A stretch of DNA of 64,000 nt from Seriola aureovittata (Eukaryota > Chordata > Actinopteri > Carangiformes > Carangidae), in the NCBI RefSeq assembly GCF_021018895.1, contig NC_079371.1, positions 8,617,501-8,681,500 of the forward strand. The letters are read 5' to 3'. Both the position numbers and the translations under genes were made by a program. This document shows, piece after piece, positions 1 through 12,472 of the stretch (position 1 is the first letter of the stretch; each line of letters opens with the position of its first letter). Below the pieces are notes generated by a model. It saw nothing but the letters and a program-made list of their open reading frames with translations. It was not told where the DNA came from and did not search any database.

Positions 1-3000
1 GAGGAAGTGTGTACACAGTATATGGGGAGATAATAGCTTTGCAGGGGCCACAGTAAAGCTTAGCCAAAGATCTGTCTGGCTAAAGGACCCATTAAACCAC
101 ACACACTCAAACACACAAGCACACACACAAAAGGACATACTTCATCACAGACATTCAAAAAAAATACAAAATTAGGTGCAGAGGCACCTATGCTAATACC
201 ATACACAGCCTCAAGACACACACACACACACACACACAGGGGCAAACACACCGCTGTGTAGCGTGAACCATTAATGTGCCATCAGATATCAGACCATTTA
301 AACTGATGAGGGCCAGTGTGAGAAGAAGTCCAAACTTTCCACCAATTATTCTCTAATCTGTCCATTGCTGGGATGGAGGGAGAGAGGAGAAGTGGGGGAG
401 GAGGAGGGGCACAGGGAAGAAGAGAGAAAAATGCATGAGAACAAGAGAGGAGAAGTGGAGGGGTGCGAGTCATGAACGGTATTTAAGGTGGAAGACCCTT
501 TATTCCATTAAATTTTCACACCATATTCAGTCATTGAAATTAGAGAATTAGAGCATTTTCTTTGGTAAAGTTCATTTACGTGGTGCTTTCAGTATACTTC
601 AACTTTGGTGAACTGGAGAGAACTGGAGAGTCAGAAATGGAGGAAGCTATAAGACGGTCATGCTGTAAAAAAAGATTACGTTTGAATGAATTCAATTCGT
701 AATTTGTTCAAATTAAATGGAAACCAACCCATGTAGAATAATCATAAAGACAGTTACATTTCACAAAGTCAACAAACTACTTTATCCATGATTTTTTCAT
801 CTTCACTCAAATTGCTTTCCTACATTATTTCTCAGATTGTTTAGTATAATGATCATCCGTTCAATATGGCTCTCGAGTTTTCTCCATTTTGCATTAGTGG
901 AGAAAAGTGTGTCCTCTCAGGTTTACTGAGAGCACAACGGGCACGCAGTGAGTCTGAAGGACAGTACATTTTATGATTGCCCGTTTTAAGACATGGCCTG
1001 TTGCAGTAATAGACTGTGAACTTTGAAATCAAACAGATCATTACAGACCAAATGAATATTCTCTCTCTCAAGCAGTAATTCAAAATTCTAATAAAAAGTG
1101 ACAGCTTTGCCATAATATGAGTTTTATCACACCATCCAACTCTATATAACCCTGCTCTGATAGAGCAAGAAATGCTCCCTGATAGAGACGCAACACGGGC
1201 TGCAGTTAGTCAAAGTCAAGTTAACTTGTTAACTGGTTAGGATGCGCAAAGTTTTCTGCCTGCTGGTGTGATTGGAGACAAAGAGATAATGATGAAAGGA
1301 AAGAAAGATGAGAGATGGGAGAGAGTAAGTGGAAAAGAAGAGAAAAAGAACAGCTGCATTGACAGGAGTTTGTATTTTCCTCTGGCACCTATATTTTCTT
1401 TCAATGGGCAACGTGTTTGTGTATGTGTGTTTAACAATTATGCAATTCAATGAAAACAATTTTTCATTTCTACTTTGCGACAACATCATACAGCAACCCT
1501 ACAATAACGCTCATCTTCATTTAGATATATACTGTGTCAGAGAGGTGTTGATTCAACTGTACGGTCATTTTAGAGGCTGCTGTTTGTGGTGATGCTGAAT
1601 TATTTTTTCCATCCCCATTTACATCAGTGAGTGTCAGCTAAATAACAGAAACACCTTTCGGTAAAATGCAATACAGTTTAACAGCACCACAAACTACATC
1701 CTCCAAAATGACCATAATTCCTAGGGAAACTGAGCTGGCATATATCTTTGTGTGAGAGAGCCTTGGTCAGCGGAGAGGAAATTTTGTGTGACAGCACGAT
1801 ACTAATGTGCGCCTTCTTGCCTCCGTGTGTGTCTATGTGCACGAGTGTGTGAGCAGTGAAGCGTAAAGCTGTTACCCCGGTCACTGGCTCGGCCCTGCAC
1901 CGCAGAAAGATGCTAATTAGTAGCACACTGTCTCTCAGCTCATAAAAATACAGAGACCAGGACAAGAGAAATAGATAATTATATAGAAAGAAAGATGATG
2001 GGACAATGGAGAGGAAAAGTGAAATAAACTGAGAATGTGTTGATGAGAGACACAATGACAGGAAGAGAAAGAGAGGATGTTTGAGACATTTAAAGCGGAG
2101 AGAATGGGTTGGAGGGCTGAGAGAGGGGCACCCAAGGGATGGCGGGAGAAAGCGTTGGAGAGAAAGAAGAAGAGAGTGAAAGAGTGGCAGCAGTTATGTG
2201 GTGTGAGAAGCTCGGCAGCGGCCAACTCTGCTCACTACACAATTGCTTAATGTCTCATTTTGTAAAGCACTCCGCATGTTTTTGGTTTTTCTGCTTTATT
2301 CACTAAAATACAGCAGAGACTCCGGGAGAAAATGCTCAAGAAGGGATCATGAATCAAAGGTCTTGAGCAAAATTTCAAACACTCAACCTCAAAAGTTAAT
2401 GACATGCATCTTATCCCAATGAGCCCAAACAAAGACCTCAGAGAGTGGTTTCATACACACATAAGCAGTGGTTTGTCTAAGGAAAAAAGATGATCACTAC
2501 TTGGTTTTGAGTGTTTCAGTGTGCTGTTTCTGTGGTGGTACAGTTTTGTCATTATTTGTTTGCCCAACTCTTCAGAGACGGGACTTTTCCAATTGACCAC
2601 GTATCTTTTTTTTAAACATGTCTTCTAACCTCATGGAAGGAACTGTTAGTCACTATTGTCTCAGTTTCAGCCTCTTCCTTGGTGACTTGGACTTGGACTC
2701 GAGGTTTAGCGATTTTGTGAGCACCAAAAACATCCCAAAATTACCTTGTATTATCCTATTTGATCCATTAGGGCCAATAAAATTTAAAGTTTAGAGCACC
2801 CATACGATAATTTTATCCTCTTCAAATATGATGGTGTGAATGAATTTTCCGTTGCGTGTGGAAAATATAGATATGCAATAGTCCGTGTGTAGATCTTTAG
2901 TGCTACAACACAAGATGAAATGACATTAACTCAGAATTAATTCTCTGAAAGTATATACAATACACCATGATTATGGGCGATTAGCCTGTTGAGCAGCTAA

Positions 3001-4649
3001 CCTAATGATGGATTGTCTAATAGTTTGTCCACTCTCTGCTAACAGTCTGACTTTGATGTGTTTGTTCATTCTTTTACAAGTTGAACAACCGATCTCCCCA
3101 AAAAATGAGGTGCAACATTTTTTAAAGACATCTGTGAAAACACAAGTCCCAGCCAGAAGAGGAACAGCAAAAGGCAACATATTAAAACCATTACAACATT
3201 GTTGTTAGAGTGCTGAAAACCAAAACAGTCTGACTCTTGTGTGTGGCTCTTTTTTTTTATGTTGTCTCCTCCACTGTTTACTGTTCCCTCGCTGCTCTAG
3301 ACTTGTGTCTTTGTCTGTGTGTTGTCTCTCTCCTGTATTCATTTTGTGAATATACAACACATGGGGAAAAAAACAGCAAAAATATTTTCACAAAACCATT
3401 ATTGTCTTTGTTTTTATATAGATTTAGATGTGATCCTCTGTCCTCATACTTATTCTCTACTCAAGCACATTAATTCCTTTACATCTTATCCTGGAGCTGA
3501 ATGCTGTTTGGTTGACTCACTGGGGTATGACCTCTTAATCCAGTGTTGACTCACTGTATGTAGCAACTTTCTTTTTTATAATATATCCATAGATAAATAG
3601 TTTACATGGGCATACAATAAGGCATGAATAACCATAAACTAAACATCAGTTGGGCACTATGTGAAATTTATTAATACGCACATTGCCATAGGTGTAATTT
3701 TACGAGGTTACTGGGAGACTCCCAACAATTTCACAGCTAAATAATGTGTCTCAACCCTCCTCAAATGTATGAGAGGGAGAATGAGAGAGAGAGAGAGACT
3801 GCAGTGGTTCACGAGTCAAATTCATAAACAACAATACAGCAGACAAGTAAGTAACTTTTGGAAACTTAACATTTAGAAAAATGATATGATAAAATGATTG
3901 TTAGCTTTTTACGTGCTAGCTAGCCAACAGTCAGCTAGCTAATGTCTAGCTAATCTCACTCAAACTGCTACTGTTAGTAACTAATGATAGCAAAGAACCA
4001 AAGCAGCAAGGTAAAGTTACTTGTTCCTCATTTCACCATAATAGTACACAAGTGTTGGAGTTAACACCCTTTTAAGCTTAAGTTTAATGTTGTGATTTGT
4101 TGACGTTATAGTTGCTAGATGTTTCACGTTAGCTTCAGGTATACGTTAACTTCGCAAGCCTTGGGGCTGTTGGACCACAACAGCATACAACATAAATCTT
4201 TCAACAAAATACATCAGTAAGACATCTTCTTTAATGTTTTAGTGGTGTTTAAATGGGACTGGGAGGAGGACACACCAGTTGTTAGTGTTCTGTAGCATTT
4301 GTTTTGTAGAGGCTAGCTGGTATCCTTAGGTCTGCCATATTTGTTTGCCCTTGATAGGACGTGTGTGTGTGTCTACATACTTTAGCTCATTGTTGGATAG
4401 CCATAGCCAGAAGCATGCTTTGAAAATATTGCTACCCATGTAAATTGTTTGTGTTTTAAATCACACTTTTGGCAATACAATACAAAGGGGTGATTCCGTG
4501 AATATATATAGTATGCCATGGTAGCCATTAGCCACTTAGCACTACCTGGCTTATTCCAAATGCCAATACTTTCAATTTGGACCTTTTGGTGGTTCTTTGC
4601 TACTCCCTTACATGTAAGGTTTTTAACAGTGATGCTCAACAAGATCCAA
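1..4649. other. Upstream non-coding DNA
   Basis: No gene is recognised on either strand. It contains a CA array (216-238), a purine-rich tract (about 1960-2190), a short GA array (3788-3799), and TAGCTAGC-type sequence at about 3913-3953 (GCTAGCTAGCC, CAGCTAGCTAATG). The open frames present are short and of no recognisable family. Confidence 0.7.
216..238. repeat. (CA)n microsatellite
   Basis: A pure CA array of 23 bp. Confidence 0.95.
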
Positions 4650-4891
4650 GTGCATGCAGCTGAAATGGGTTTTCTCTACAGACAGGCCAGACTTACTCTC
4701 CTTGACAGGCTGCTCTCCCCTTTGTCTTGCTGGGCTCAGCCAGCAGGGAGGAAACCTCGGGGTAGTCCCAGGAAACTCTGGAGGGATTTAATTTTCCCCC
4801 CATGCCAGAGGGCATCTGGGGATCCCAAGAGGAGCTAGAGTTAAAGACCTGTGTTGCTCTGCTTGCACTGCTGCTGCCACAGATCTGACAT
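4650..4891 (+). pseudogene. LINE 3'-end remnant (ORF2 C-terminus)
   Basis: One frame reads VHAAEMGFLYR ... LTLLDR, then PAGRKPRGSPRKLWRDLIF, then ASGDPK. As I remember it, this follows the C-terminal end of fish LINE reverse-transcriptase ORFs (AAEM.FLRR...L.L.DR, then GRRPRGRPRTRWRDY, then LGVP.EEL). About 30-40 family residues between the two parts are missing, and stops follow AAGAGGAGC. The nucleotides to about 4891 (CTGCTTGCACTGCTGCTGCC) still follow the same ORF end. It is a dead, internally deleted copy. The family is not assigned. Confidence 0.6.
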
Positions 4892-6522
4892 GAAACTACA
4901 AATATTTTCAAAGCAGCTTAATCTTTTTCTGTCCCTTCAATAGTAAAGGGCACTGTGTGAGGGAGTTTCAATATGCCAAAGGAGAGAAAAAATTGGGGGG
5001 GTTTAATGCATATCTAAAAAGAGAACGCTCATACATTTCTCTGAAGCTTTATACACATGAGACACACTGACACAAATGGTTAAATTAGACAGTTCAGTCT
5101 GCGTATGTTTATAACAAACACCTACTTTTATTGTGTAAATGAGAAGATATAATTGAATTGACTGATGGCAGACAGTTCAGTCTCTCAAGACTTGAACTCA
5201 CATAAATTCTAGTTTAACTGGAAAAAAATAGACATCAAACATGGTGCTGTGATAACTAATAATTGATATTTTTCTATTATTATTCCTCCTCAGAAACCAC
5301 CATCAATGTGTGTGTGTTTGAGTAAGGCAGTGAACCAGCGGCACAGACACTAAGACTGGCAACTGACAGCTATGAATATGCACTGACTGACCAACTTTAC
5401 TGTATCAGACCTTGTTTACATGAATAAAGAGCGAAAGACAAAATAATAATAAACAGATAACAACAATAAAGACAGTAGGCAAGGGACAGTGTTTCATAAA
5501 AAGTCCAATAAATTTATTTACAACAGCATTTTTTTCATAACCAATTAAATATTAAACTTGCCAAAAGTCGGCCTGGTGGGTCTCCAGATGACAGTGAAAA
5601 TGATGTTTTAATTAGCCTGCGTCCCAGAATGACACTGAGTTACTCAGTGTGGGTTCTACGCATTACAATATTTAAGGACTTTCCACTGTTCATTACAGAC
5701 CGAGACACTGCTGAAGGGAAAGCTTTTTCAATTTTTTTGACATTTGCAGGAAAACTCCCCAAGTGAATTGAATTAATTTAGAGAACACTGACTTAATGAG
5801 AAGTGAAATCATTTTATTACTGTAACTGCAAAATGTTGAGTCTCTGCTCATTTTAGTTTGTGAAAGTTTTTCCCTTCTGCCAATAGAGGGCAGCAGCTAC
5901 AATGCAACATACAGAGGAGCATCAAGGATCTGCACTGAAAGGCTTCACTCCTGTACTGTTGTTCTACACTGGAAGGAATAGGGAGATCAAGAGCAGTTTG
6001 AGGTAAAGTTTCTATGAAAGTTTGTATGGTAATGAGACCCCATCAGTCATCTTTATGTTTTGCTTTTATGAATTAAAATGTTTGATGTTGGCTTTATTCA
6101 TAGTGGACTTCATGACATTTGCCACAATAATATTTAGCTTTGACAAACTGACTGATCTCTCAGACAGCATTTTTGTGTCATCTGCTGGCTGGTAAAGCAT
6201 TAGTCAATGAGGCTGGCATACAGAGACTCCCCGAGTACACATGCATTAGGGTATTTGGAGAGATGGCTCAAAAAAGACACTGCTCAAAACCTATATATAA
6301 TCACAAAGCAGATCATTAAGATGATAAATGAGTAATGATAAAAGAGGAAGAGTCGCTGGGAAAATGAGTTAAACTATGTACCCTGCTGCCATGGACTGAA
6401 GGTTTGGTGTTTTATTCTTGTGTGTGGGAAAATAGCCCAGTTTTTACAGAATGCTTCTGCTGGGGAGATAAGGGACAAGTGAAAGTTTGTAGAGCTCTCT
6501 TACTCTATTTTCTGGTGACATC

Positions 6523-6525
<3 letters not shown>
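4892..6525. other. Upstream non-coding DNA, no features seen
   Basis: AT-rich sequence without recognisable genes or clear repeats. A TATATATAA occurs at 6292-6300 with no other promoter signs near it. Confidence 0.6.
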
Positions 6526-6556
<31 letters not shown>

Positions 6557-6612
6557 AGGACAGGGTGAGGGAGGGAGGTAGAGAGAGAGGGAGAGAGAGG
6601 ATTTGGGGGGAA
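6526..6612. repeat. GA-rich simple repeat upstream of slit3
   Basis: A pure (GA)n run covers 6526-6553. It is followed by an imperfect purine-rich stretch of GA and GGGA groups, then a run of G. It lies about 600 bp upstream of the slit3 start codon. GA-rich tracts near promoters can keep chromatin open, but nothing here separates that from an ordinary simple repeat. Confidence 0.85.
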
Positions 6613-7216
6613 ACCTAAGTACAAATCTGTCTGCCTCTCTCACAACCTCCAGGCGTACCAGTCTGTGTTGCGCCTCTGCTCTCTCAACTTTTTTTTTTTC
6701 TGATCACAACTCCTCTGCAACTCTCACTTTTTAGTCCCTGGCAGCGGAGGGATGTTCCCAGGAAGGAGGTTACACCCCAGCTGAACATTTTCACCTTGGA
6801 AAGTTTAGGAGTCAGGCGGATAACTTATTCTCGGAGAGATTGTGAATGGGGAGCATTTGGGGAGACTTTTACGCATCCAGTTGAGTGACGCGCGGTTAGA
6901 TGTTTTAAAAGAAAACTTTGTCTTTGCAAGTGTCACATCCACATCCTCATTTCCTTTCTTTTCTTCAATGGCAAGGGAGCGTTTTAAGGAGATTCCGACT
7001 GATCGAGTCTCTCGAGAGAAACTTTAGTAAACTTCTGCTAACATCGGACTTTTTTTATTTCGGCTTCCATCACTTCACTTTTTTTTTTTTCTTAAATCGA
7101 GCACTTAGTCAAACGACCTCTTTTGACCTTTTTCGGGATCCTTACTTCCACAACGTCTACTTCCCCCCCGCGGATATTCAATTAACTTCGGTTTGGAAGT
7201 AATTTCAGTGGATATC
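6613..7216 (+). promoter_or_regulatory. Presumed promoter / 5' leader of slit3
   Basis: This is inferred only from its place between the GA-rich tract and the slit3 ATG. I see no TATA box at a sensible distance; a TATATATAA at 6292-6300 is probably too far away. The transcription start cannot be placed by eye. Four upstream ATGs open short frames that all close before the main ATG: 6752-6784, 6846-6884, 6900-6908 and 6968-7027. If the transcript starts before about 6750, these would be uORFs able to damp slit3 translation. T-rich runs occur at about 6690-6700 and 7078-7090. Confidence 0.45.
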
Positions 7217-7407
7217 ATGCCTCCGACCGGGCCGGAGAGGCGAGCTGCGCTCTGCCGGGTTTGGGCTCTGGTTGTCGTGCTGCTGGTGTGTGTTGCTTCG
7301 GTGACTGGATGCCCACACAAGTGCAGCTGCTCCGGGTCGCATGTGGACTGCCAGGGTTTGGGTTTGAAGACTGTGCCGAAGGGAATACCGAGGAATGCCG
7401 AGCGTCT
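7217..7407 (+). CDS. slit3: slit3 exon 1 (signal peptide and LRRNT cap)
   Basis: This is the first coding exon of a Slit guidance ligand, the secreted protein that binds Robo receptors. It holds 63 full codons plus 2 nt. Residues 1-31 look like a signal peptide: a basic start containing RR, then a hydrophobic core ([10 protein letters not shown], residues 17-26) and a small-residue end (ASVTG). Residues 32-45 carry the LRR N-terminal cap cysteines C32, C36, C38 and C45, followed by [11 protein letters not shown], the Slit signature leading into the first repeat. The ATG was chosen because an in-frame stop lies at 7124-7126 with no in-frame ATG between, and A is at -3. The donor is CT|GTAAGT, giving a phase 2 intron. 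The family is near certain. I chose slit3 over slit1 and slit2 from residues in exons 3 and 4. Confidence 0.95.
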
Positions 7408-8717
7408 GTAAGTGCGATTTCATTACATTATAAGCAGATCAACTTCTACTCTCGCCATTGTGCTGAAACATCAGTATAAACTTCCCTGTGACCTTAAGAT
7501 GCCCCGTTTCTCTCTCTCTGCTACTCGCATGTTCCTCTAATATCCCTACAATTATTACAGTGAATTTAGTGCAGTATAGGCTACATGTAAAACCTAACAT
7601 GCATGGAAACTTTTTTTTTTGTCAGAGATTAATTTTTAGAAGTCCTGGAGATTAAAGTGCCTGAAATCAATACAGACTGGACATATCTAACTTATTTTAG
7701 GAATATCTCATTGGAAACTTTTTTTAAACCCTCCAACCACCTGCCCATTAGCGTGACTTAATGCATAGATGTACCGTTTAGTTGTGAATGAAAGCTACTA
7801 TGATTGCATCCCCATCAGGCTACTACCCAGTGATTAAATTGAAAGGCATTTCAACTGTGACCTGCAGTCAGTGATCATTATACAGCAAACAGCCCTTTTT
7901 ATTTTGAGAGCAATATTCCTCAGTGGCTGTATTCTACTGTCCTATTAGTTAACTTGGGCTTGAAACTTTTATCATTTATATTCCCAGGAATTAGAAAAAA
8001 ACATTTTTTGCTAAACTTTTTGACAGAAGCTGATATGGTGAATTTAGCTGGGATAAGGTGTGTGAAGGATTTTCAGAAGCAGTTCAGCCCAATAAGGATG
8101 ATAAATTGGAAAATAATGCACCATTACTATTATTACCTGTATGCTTGTGTAAAACAAGAGGGAACTTCCAGGGAAGAGTCAGAAGTGTACCTCCTTGCTG
8201 AAAGCAGCCACTTTGGTTATGCACTGAAAAGATGAAACTGCACTAAAAATTCACCAGTGACCCCAGTGAATGGAGGCGGTTAAGAATACGGTCCCGAAGC
8301 AGTGACTATTTAACTAGGCATTCACTTCTGCTCTCCCTTTGCATTAAGACTTTCCAAAGCTATTTGCCCTTATCACAGGTCGCTGAAGTTGGATGAATGA
8401 TTTTACTACTAAAGAATTATTTTCAGTCCTTTTTTTGAACCTGGTGACAGTTGGTCTTAAATTATATTCATTCCTAAGGCAGAGACGGACCTCTGACAGA
8501 CGCTGCAGCCACCTCTTGCCCATTCTTGACACGTATACACCCCCGTAGCCACACACATGCACTCAGAAACACACACCTATGCTGTTAAGGTATGGAAGCG
8601 ATTATGCATGATAACGGAGCAGCCAAAAGCCCCGCAGGGGATCAACAACAGACCTAGCCCTGAGACAACAAACACAATCAGTAGGCTGCACAGGGAAGTG
8701 GGGGGCCGTGTTTGTGG

Positions 8718-8718
<1 letters not shown>

Positions 8719-8748
<30 letters not shown>
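8719..8748. repeat. (TG)15 microsatellite
   Basis: A pure GT array of 30 bp, bordered by GGATG on both sides. Confidence 0.97.
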
Positions 8749-8749
<1 letters not shown>

Positions 8750-11211
8750 ATGTGGGGGGTACTGCTGGATATGATTTTCATGCATGTGTGCATTTTCACT
8801 TTTGTTTGCATGTTTATGTTTGTGTTTCTGCATGTTTGCGCATGCTTGCGTGATTGTGTTTCTTGCGTGGTTAAGTGTTAGTGTGAACAACGAACCCCAT
8901 ACTTCTTCCATCCCACTGGGCTTTTATGACCTCCCAGGACCTGTTGGCTTTTACGTAGCAATCCCCAGAAGACATTTACACCCAAGGAAAATAAATAATT
9001 AGAGCAGGCTGCGATGGGGAGGTGGGATAAGGGGGTCCCCTGCTTCTCGCTGGGGTCCCCGGGGTGGAATATTTGGGGTAGCAGTGCCCCTCCCACTGCC
9101 TTCACTCTAGAAACTATGTGTTTATGTTTCCCTGATTTATCCAGGTCAGTGTTTCAGCTGTGACTTTGGCCAAGAGCTGCTCTTTCCCTCCCTCTTTCTC
9201 TCCCTCTCTGCCTGCTTTCATCTCTCTTTCTCTCTGCAGATATATTTTAGGGAGTCTGAGATGGGAATCATTAAAATGGATGAGATTCCAGCTCTAAAGG
9301 TTACGGCAGATGGGAAACTTTTTAGGAAAGAGAGATGAGCATTATTACCGTGAGCAGGGATTTGGGTTCGACGGCTGGAATAAAGTCCATGTGGACAACA
9401 GATTCTAGTAACTAAAGTGCCAAGTTTGTTACACTATGAGTGAAAAATGGTAAGCTGCATCAAAGTAAAGTGTCCAAAGTCGTTATATCAAAAGTTTAGA
9501 ATTCATGAAGCTCCAATGTGACAAAATTTGTTTTCATGATCTTTTAAAAAAAACTACTTTTGTTACAGATTTGCATGATCAATTATTCTATTTGACTGAC
9601 TAAAATTGACCATATTTTCAACCATACACTATATGTAGTGGCCAAACATAAAAAGCAGATGGAAAGCACTGTAATGAGGCTAAATAATGTCTGAAAATGT
9701 TCGAGAAAATCAGAATTTGTTTGCTACTGCCAGCTGATGTCATGCTAATGGTTAATCTGACATTTGTTATGACACTGTCAATGTCAGGGTACAACTTAGC
9801 TGTTCATGGCAACAAAAACTGGCAATCGACATTCAAATTAGAGTCACAAATATATTCAAATTTACTGAATCTGTTATTTCAGAAGTTTCCTGGCAGCGGG
9901 ATGTTCCTAGCATTCAAAGGCAATGCAAAGTCGCAATGTTGAGGTAACTGGCTGGACACTGGTATGCATCAATTTGGCCCGTGAAACAGTGCATAAGGAC
10001 ACATGGGCTTAAAAGAACACGCCAGTGAAAACCTATGTTTTCAGTATCAATTGCTCACACATTGAAAGCTTGAAAGATGAAGAAAGGTTTATAGCTTTCT
10101 ACTTCATGGACATTTTAATCTGCTCAGATTCATAACAGTTACTATGGATTCCAATGATAACCCAAAGAACCCAATAAGAAAATCACTATTGTACCATAAT
10201 TACCACTCTGCTGTTAGTCTCTAGGATCACTATGTTCCAAAGACTCAAGTTTTGGCCAAAAATATTGCAAAATACACAGTTTTCTGTTGTGGTTAGTTGT
10301 TAAACTTTGTCACATTCAGCTCTGCTTGCTTATGTTGATTGCGAATGGAAAACTGGACTGGACGCTGATGTGTTTTTCATTCTCTTAGCACTGTGAAGAA
10401 TTCTAATGATGATCGACCTTGCATTTCTGTTCAGGCTTTGCTGCGTAGTTGTGTCTCACGCTGAAACATTGGTAGTTTTACAAACTCAAATGCCAGAAGT
10501 TTCTTTCAAGACTTTTGCATAAATTTTCAAACGATCACACGAGGAGAAATCCATAGAGAAGAGGAGATACAGTAGTCTCACCACGCCAGAATGCAATGCA
10601 ACAAGACCACAAGACATGTGGTGTTTGAGTAAGGGGACAAGACTTTGCCTTATCTTGAGTGGAAAATCTTTTTCGGCTACTACTCTGCTTCTCCCTTTAT
10701 CACTCTCGAGCCACATGTACCGAATCAGACAAATTCAGACAGACTCTATGGAGGATACTGAAAACAAATGTAGGGAATCACTGTTAAATGAGTATGCACA
10801 TGACACAGGTCAAGGGAAATTGGGTACAGCAATAAAATAAAGTACAAGGCTTCATGCTTAAATAACTTAAGGATACACTGAAAACATATACATTTTTCCT
10901 TTTAAAAGACCACCGCTCCTTGGATGGAAGGAAATCAGTCACATTGGAAAATGACTGGCACTGTAAAGCATGAAAACCAGCCAGCATGCTTCTTTAAACT
11001 TTAGAGCTAGTGCCTATTACACACAGTATATAACTTGAATCCAGTTCACTTCTGCTACATTTGGAGGTAAAGGGTGTGCTTGATATTCAGAGCCAGAGTC
11101 CACCTGTCATAACTACAGAATGAATCTCTTTTTAAAACCCCCTTTTCTTCACTATTGTAAACAGAGCATTTGGAAAGGTTAACGAGAGAAAAACAGTGGT
11201 GGCCTCAACTG

Positions 11212-11213
<2 letters not shown>

Positions 11214-11258
<45 letters not shown>
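11214..11258. repeat. (CA)22 microsatellite
   Basis: A pure CA array just upstream of a non-repetitive block (11259-11440) that contains an octamer motif. Confidence 0.97.
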
Positions 11259-11259
<1 letters not shown>

Positions 11260-11929
11260 AAGGCAGCCTCGCAGATTACCTCAGGCCAGTCAATTCTGTA
11301 ATGCCCTCCTTGGGAAGCCACTCGAGACCTCATTTGCATCTAATTTGAGTGGAGGGTTTTGGGGGGAGGCTTAACAGGCTTAACGAGGCCGGGTAAAATG
11401 AATTGGAAAAAAGGAACGGCTTTTCTCTCCCGGGTCCAATTCACACCTGCCCTACAGGGAACACATAGACACACACGCACACTCACACACCCTCAAATGT
11501 TGATTTTTAGAGCTGCAAATTCCAAACTGTTGCCCCAGCTGCTGTGAAATGTGGAGAAATTGAATGCTGTGAACTCTAGAGTGGGCCTTCAACTGGTTGA
11601 GCTGCAATCAGGAAATTTGTGTGTGTGTGTGTCTGCACGTATGTGTGTGTGACAATATTCTTTTTTGAAATGTACTTGTATTAGTGTGAGTTAGCTCTAT
11701 CAAACTTATATATGATCGCATCTTTATATATGTGTGCTGTCAAACTGAGCATGTGTGATGTTGATGTCTGTGTTTGTAGTTGAATGAGTTCACTTTTGGA
11801 AACGGCAAGCTTCCAGAGCCAACTTTACACAATTTAATTCAGATTTTAACTGCCTATTTCTCCGTTCCCTCGCTAACGGCACTTTGAGGAAGTTTTGGCA
11901 AGTTTTTTACGAGCAACACCTTCTCTGCT

Positions 11930-12075
11930 TTCTCTAGCCTCGTCTAGCTTTTTCTTTGTTTTTCTTTTTCCCCTCCCAACTCTTCATCTTTCCTACATCT
12001 CTAGCTTTCTCCCCATCCCTCCACCTTCTTTCTGCAGTCTTTCCCTCTCTCCATTGCCTCCTCCCTCACCACTCA
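11930..12075. repeat. Pyrimidine-rich tract
   Basis: Almost continuous C and T on the + strand, low in complexity. It produces long but meaningless serine/leucine/phenylalanine open frames. Confidence 0.8.
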
Positions 12076-12213
12076 TTCTGTGACCTCCACCTCCCCTTCA
12101 ACACACACACACCTTCAGTTTGCCAGCAGCATCTCTCCAGTAGAGTTTTCACAGCTCCCATTTCCCCACAGCGTGCCAACCTACCATGGTGCGCGCAACT
12201 GTAGGATCCTGCC

Positions 12214-12215
<2 letters not shown>

Positions 12216-12252
<37 letters not shown>
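12216..12252. repeat. (TG)18 microsatellite
   Basis: A pure GT array. A second, longer GT array in the same orientation lies 168 bp downstream. Confidence 0.97.
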
Positions 12253-12255
<3 letters not shown>

Positions 12256-12418
12256 CGTACAAGCATCAGTGAGTGTGTGTGTGTTCCTGTGTGTAGAATG
12301 GACACACAAGTTCCAGCCTCTGCTTCTGGCTCTTATCAAAGCTTGGTGTTGATTGGTCAATGGACGCTGAACCACCACACCCTCAGCTATGGAACGGCAT
12401 TCCATGGTGGGACTGGAA

Positions 12419-12420
<2 letters not shown>

Positions 12421-12470
<50 letters not shown>
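12421..12470. repeat. (TG)25 microsatellite
   Basis: A pure 50-bp GT array in intron 1. It explains the histidine/threonine and cysteine/valine open frames that cross it. Confidence 0.97.

Positions 12471-12472
<2 letters not shown>

Noticed and set aside
3005..3208. 67-codon frame upstream of slit3
   Set aside because: Short, no family resemblance and no splice signals. Not evidence of a neighbouring gene.
6292..6300. TATATATAA as the slit3 TATA box
   Set aside because: It lies more than 900 bp upstream of the ATG with no other promoter evidence; AT-rich sequence of this kind is common.
7193..7216. A longer N-terminus for slit3 beginning at TTG 7193
   Set aside because: Animal genes rarely start at TTG. 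The ATG at 7217 gives a normal signal peptide and has A at -3.
7105..7423. Antisense open frames over exon 1
   Set aside because: Shadows of the coding strand; no independent similarity.
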